DNA of 64,000 bases from Tritrichomonas musculus (Eukaryota; Parabasalia; Tritrichomonadida; Tritrichomonadidae), in the NCBI GenBank assembly GCA_039105265.1, contig JAPFFF010000006.1, positions 1,426,001 to 1,490,000 on the forward strand, written 5' to 3'. A program made the translations under genes and the position numbers. The stretch's first letter is position 1. Each line of letters starts with the position of its first letter. Below, piece by piece: positions 60,117 to 64,000 of this stretch. Under the pieces are notes generated by a model. The model had not been told where the DNA came from and did not search any database. It saw only the letters and a list, made by a program, of their open reading frames with translations.

Positions 60117-63100
60117 AAGTCATATAAATTTTCAGAATTCATTGATGGAATTGAAGAAAACTTCAATGACCCACTTCAAATATCAATCCTTAGAAAAGCA
60201 ATAAATTGTAAAGATTTGGACCAATCTGAATATGAAAAATATATATCAGAACATCTTGATACATTCCTTCAAAAACATAATAATGATATGTACAACCTCC
60301 CAATTACGTCACTATACAATATTTTTTACAATAAATTTCGAAAACTCGATGATCACAATCTAGGATATCAATTCATCATTAATGGAGAAAATAAAGACGT
60401 TTTATATATTCTCCTTGAAAGTCTTGATTGCAACAAATTAAATGAAAAAGTATTCAATGACTCAATCTTGAATCAGGATGAACATTTTGGCTTCAAGCTA
60501 AAAATTGATCTATCGTCCATTAAAATGAATATGGAAAAAATTCAGCAAACCTTTCAAGACAGCATTGATAGGCAAAATCAGCAATCAGACCAAATAGGCC
60601 TTCAACAAAAGCTAATTAGTCAATTAGAAGAAAAAAATCAAGAATTAATGAAAACTTTAGATTCAAAAATATTTGAGCAACAAAAATCAATCAATTTGTT
60701 GTTGTCTGAAAAGCAAAAACATGATGATTTTATTAAAGATCCGATAAAAGTTTGTAATGATCTTGTTGATGAAGTTGTTCAACTTCCAACTTTTGTTACC
60801 AAAATCCCAGATTTTGCCTTTACAAATAAGCAAATTTTGACAGAAATAAAAATTCCAGCATCTGTTACTTCAATTGGATCGAGTTCCTAAATTTATTCCT
60901 TCATCTGTCACATATAGTTTGGATCGAGTGCATTTGTTGAATGCTGCCTTTTGAAGCAAGTTAAAATACCGTCATCAGTGACTTTTATTGGTTCGCATGC
61001 ATTTTACGGATGCACTTCATTATCAATAATTGATAACTTTTCATTAGTCACTTCAATTGAGCCCTACACTTTCTTTGGATGCGAGTCGATGACAGCAATA
61101 AGCATTCCTTCAACTGTGATGCGTATTGAATCCAATGCTTTCAATGGATGCAATAAACTCAGATGCATTGTAATTCCATCTTCAGCAAAATGTATCGGAT
61201 CTTCTGCTTTTGAAAAGTGCATGGAATTGAAATGTATTGAAATTCCATCATCAATCCAATTCATTGAATCTGCTGCTTTCCTTGGATGCTGCAGTTTGAC
61301 AGAAATTGATATCCCTAATTCTGTGACATCAATCGGATCGCGTGCATTCGTTGGATGCTCATCATTGAAATGTTTAAGAATTCCGTCTTCTGTAGCATCA
61401 ATTGGATCGCATGCTTTTGGCGGATGTTCGTCATTGACTAGTATTGTCATTGATCCGTTTATCTCAATAATTAGGTCGTACACATTTTCGAAATGCACGT
61501 CCTTAAAAAGCGTTGTTCTTCCTTCTTCGATAACATTTATTGAACCGCATGCTTTTTATCAGTGCTCATCACTGGAGAGCATTGAAATTCCTCCTTTAAT
61601 TACCTCAATTCAATGGAATTGTTTTTATCAATGTGAGTCTTTAAAAAAGATGGTCATTCCATCATCTGTTGCGTCTATTTATGAATACGCATTTCATGGT
61701 TGCTGTTCCTTGAAAAGCATCGAATTGCCTGCATCTGTTAAGTCAATAGAAGATGGTGCATTCTGTGGATGTGCATCAATTACGTCAATGATTATTCCTG
61801 ACTCTGTCACGTATATTGGATCGTGTGCCTTTTCTGGATGTTCTTCACTAAAAAGCATAGAAATCCCTTCTTCTGTATCATTAATTGAGTCATATACTTT
61901 TGCTGGATGCAAATCTTTAGAGGAATTTAAAATCCCACCATCAACTACTTCTATTGGTGCCTTTGCATTTGCCAGATGCTCTTCATTAAAGCCAATATCA
62001 ATCCCATCACTTACTACTTTTATTGGAGATAATGCTTTCAGTGAATGCAATGCATTGGCACAAGTTACACTTCCTTCATCTATTACATCAATAGGAAATT
62101 ATTCTTTCTGTAGGTGCTCATCATTGACAGAGATATTGATCCCTTCTTCTGTTACCAGATTGAGTTACAATGTCTTCGAAGGTTGCACATCATTAAAGGA
62201 AATAAAGACATCTTTTTCAAGAACTTCAACAATATTGATTACTTTGAGTGATTGTAATTCGTTGACACAAGTTCCAACTCCTTATGATAAATTATCAAAT
62301 GAGAACTATTCTTTAAATGGATGTACAACATTGACTCAAGTTAGCATTCCATTATCAATAATATCAATTGGTTTGAATTCTTTTGATGGATGCTCATCAT
62401 TGACTGATATAACAATTCCATCATCTGTAACATCAATTAAATCATATGCTTTCTGCAAATGTTCATCATTGATAAAAATATTAATTCCTTCATCTGTAAT
62501 TTCTATCGGAAATTATTGTTTCAGTAAATGCAGATCACTTGAACAAATTTCAATTCCTTCCTCTGTAAAATCAATTGGTAAAAATGCTTTTAAGGGATGT
62601 TCATCATTGCCTCAAATTGTAATTCCTTCATCAATAAGTGCAATACCTGATTATGCTTTTAGTTCTTGTAGTTCTTTGGCAAAAATAGAATTACCGTCAT
62701 CAATATCTTGGATTGGAAAAGGAGCATTCGAATTTTGTAATTCATTGGCACAGATAGAAATACCTTTTGGATTAACAAAAATTGGAGAAAGTGCTTTCTC
62801 ATGTTGTCAATCATTAAAGCAAATAATAATTCCATCTTCGGTTGCTTCAATTGGAAATTATGCGTTTAGTGAATGTTCGTCATTAGTAGAAATAAAAATC
62901 CCATCTTCTGTCACTTCAATTGGAAATTATGCATTTAATGAATGCTCATCATTAGTAGAAATAGAAATTCCATCTTCTGTCACTTCAATTGGTTTGGGTT
63001 CATTCAGTGGTTGTTCATCACTTGCTCATATAGAAATTCCGTCTTCTGTTACATCAATCCAGAGTTATTCTTTCAATAAGTGTTCATCACTAACGCAAAT

Positions 63101-63383
63101 AACAATTCCGTCTTCTGTCACTTCAATCGAGAGTTATTCTTTCTATGAGTGTTCTTCATTGAAGCAAATAACAATTCCCTCTTCAGTTATTTCAATTGAA
63201 GGTGGTGCGTTTTGTTATTGTTCATCTTTGAAGAGAGTAACAATACCTTCATCCGGAAAATCATGTGCAAGTGGTGCATTTTATGGATGCTCATCAATTA
63301 TAAATATTGACATTCCTCCAAATCTCTACTTGCATTTCAAATTTAGTGATTTTGAAGAGAAAATTTCAATTAGAAAAGAATAA
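60117..63383 (+). pseudogene. BspA-like leucine-rich repeat gene, broken
   Basis: One frame carries a helical N-terminal domain with a coiled coil (60117 to about 60770), then BspA/TpLRR repeats of about 23 residues (IPSSVTSIGSYAFSGCSSL type), some 33-35 of them, to TAA at 63381. In the same frame a TAA (60888-60890) and a TAG (60915-60917) lie after the first repeat, with a short out-of-phase stretch between them, and coding resumes at 60918. There is no ATG at the head of the N-terminal domain (only TTG at 60216; the frame is open from 60117), so the 5' end also looks damaged. BspA-like proteins are a huge trichomonad family, many at the surface, with adhesive roles proposed. This copy has no visible signal peptide or C-terminal membrane span. 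Confidence 0.8.
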
Positions 63384-63703
63384 CCATTATGAATAATAGT
63401 TAACATTTTGAATATTTAATAAATCATATTTGGTTTAAATATACATATTTTATATTAATAAGCATCTTGTTAATCACAAAATTTTAACCTATTGGATCGA
63501 AGGGTCAATATCAGAATAATAATACTATATAATATAAATGATACTATTTATCATTGCATAAAGACAGAGATCTCTATCTATAGATAGAGAGTTTTTATTG
63601 GTGATGCAAATCAAAGAGGAAACAACGACTTTAAAATCACTTAAATTTTTGATAAAATTATGCACGTTAAGAATTTTTGAGTTAATAAATTTTCTTCTTC
63701 AAA
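63384..63703. other. Spacer before the TBC gene
   Basis: A+T-rich, with a 24-base near-palindrome at about 63570-63593 (GAGATCTCTATC / GATAGAGAG). A TTG-led open stretch starting at 63598 overlaps the true gene start in another phase and is not a gene. Confidence 0.5.
63570..63593. repeat. Palindrome
   Basis: The stretch around TCTCTATCTATAGATAGAGA is self-complementary over 20 bases. It lies 111 bases before the next start codon; it may be a transcript hairpin or chance. Confidence 0.6.
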
Positions 63704-64000
63704 ATGTACGAAGAAGGATCATCTATAGCAGCAGCGACAGAAGACGCAGACCATTATGTTGCACAATTAGCCAAACAAGTTGGAGCAAATTATGTTCTTA
63801 ACAAAAAAGCTTTGATTGAAATTATGACTCGTCATCATTGCTTTCCTAATGAGCATAGAGTAATAATTTGGCGATATTTATTTCGTTTACCAATGAATGA
63901 AGAAGCTTACGCGTTATATGCTCAACAACCTATTCATCCTTCAGTAAAAAAATTACCAAATACTTTACCAATTCGATATTCCGTAATTTCTAATCGTCTT
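63704..64000 (+). CDS. TBC-domain protein, TBC1D31/WDR67-like, cut by right edge
   Basis: 99 codons from the ATG at 63704 to the window end. The start reads MYEEGSSIAAATEDADHYVA. The phrase HCFPNEHRVIIWRYLFRLPMNEEAYALY fits the opening of the TBC domain of TBC1D31 (AYPEEYRPLIWRFLLRLPENTAAF type), then HPSVKKLPNTLPIR (YPVRSRRL position). TBC1D31 is a centrosomal/ciliary protein; TBC domains are usually Rab GAPs, but this subgroup lacks activity evidence. If the call is right, the WD40 half found in animals is missing at this N-terminus. The rest is outside the window. Confidence 0.65.
   Translation, partial: MYEEGSSIAAATEDADHYVAQLAKQVGANYVLNKKALIEIMTRHHCFPNEHRVIIWRYLFRLPMNEEAYALYAQQPIHPSVKKLPNTLPIRYSVISNRL

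Noticed and set aside
63598-63801. 67-codon plus-strand frame at the right end
   Set aside because: It overlaps the TBC1D31-like start in another phase and begins at a TTG; the frame from 63704 fits a known family.

Overview
The window reads as nuclear DNA of a trichomonad protist, most likely Tritrichomonas foetus or a close relative. This rests on strong A+T richness, compact genes nearly all without introns, one spliceosomal intron with a branch-point/3' splice block of the trichomonad kind, a BspA-type leucine-rich repeat gene, an R2R3 Myb gene, stop codons often embedded in TAAA, and genes for motile flagella. The species is inference; the genes show a flagellated microbial eukaryote using the standard code.

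Layout. 1-6.7 kb: a beta-propeller/solenoid gene cut by the left edge, an alpha/beta hydrolase and a helical-repeat protein. 6.7-10.3 kb: a gene-free tract of nested miniature transposons and a split TAA microsatellite. 10.3-26.9 kb: a dense housekeeping block with a GH30 glycosidase, PP2A B56, TMEM231, an eIF4G-like MIF4G protein, RNA polymerase I second subunit, an IST1-like ESCRT protein, a CAMK-type kinase with an intron, and a NEK kinase. 26.9-38.9 kb: a repeat-rich, gene-poor tract with a cadmium-carbonic-anhydrase-like gene, an R2R3 Myb gene, a P-superfamily transposase, three more miniature elements, two broken small genes and a perfect 29-bp inverted repeat whose arms lie 8.4 kb apart. 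38.9-56.7 kb: a second dense block with axonemal dynein light intermediate chain, an unknown gene, DNAAF1, a disordered protein, a MINDY deubiquitinase with a CaaX end, an AP-1/2 beta subunit, a type I membrane protein with a YxxPhi tail motif, an SYCP2-like meiotic axis protein and an importin-4-type karyopherin. 56.7-64 kb: a truncated trichomonad ankyrin-family gene, a 204-bp tandem repeat, an unknown gene, a broken BspA gene and the start of a TBC1D31-like gene.

Functional links. TMEM231 (transition zone), DNALI1 (inner-arm dynein), DNAAF1 (dynein assembly), a NEK kinase and a TBC1D31-like protein all point to flagella. The AP beta subunit, the YxxPhi membrane protein, the IST1-like protein and the MINDY enzyme belong to trafficking and ubiquitin biology. 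Several intergenic regions carry ACGAT-type motifs like the Myb recognition elements known from Trichomonas vaginalis, and an R2R3 Myb gene lies in the window. The least expected contents are the zeta-type carbonic anhydrase candidate, the SYCP2-like gene, the P-type transposase beside an 8-bp-duplication miniature element, and the nested mobile-element islands. No CRISPR array, rRNA, tRNA or virus-like element was recognised.
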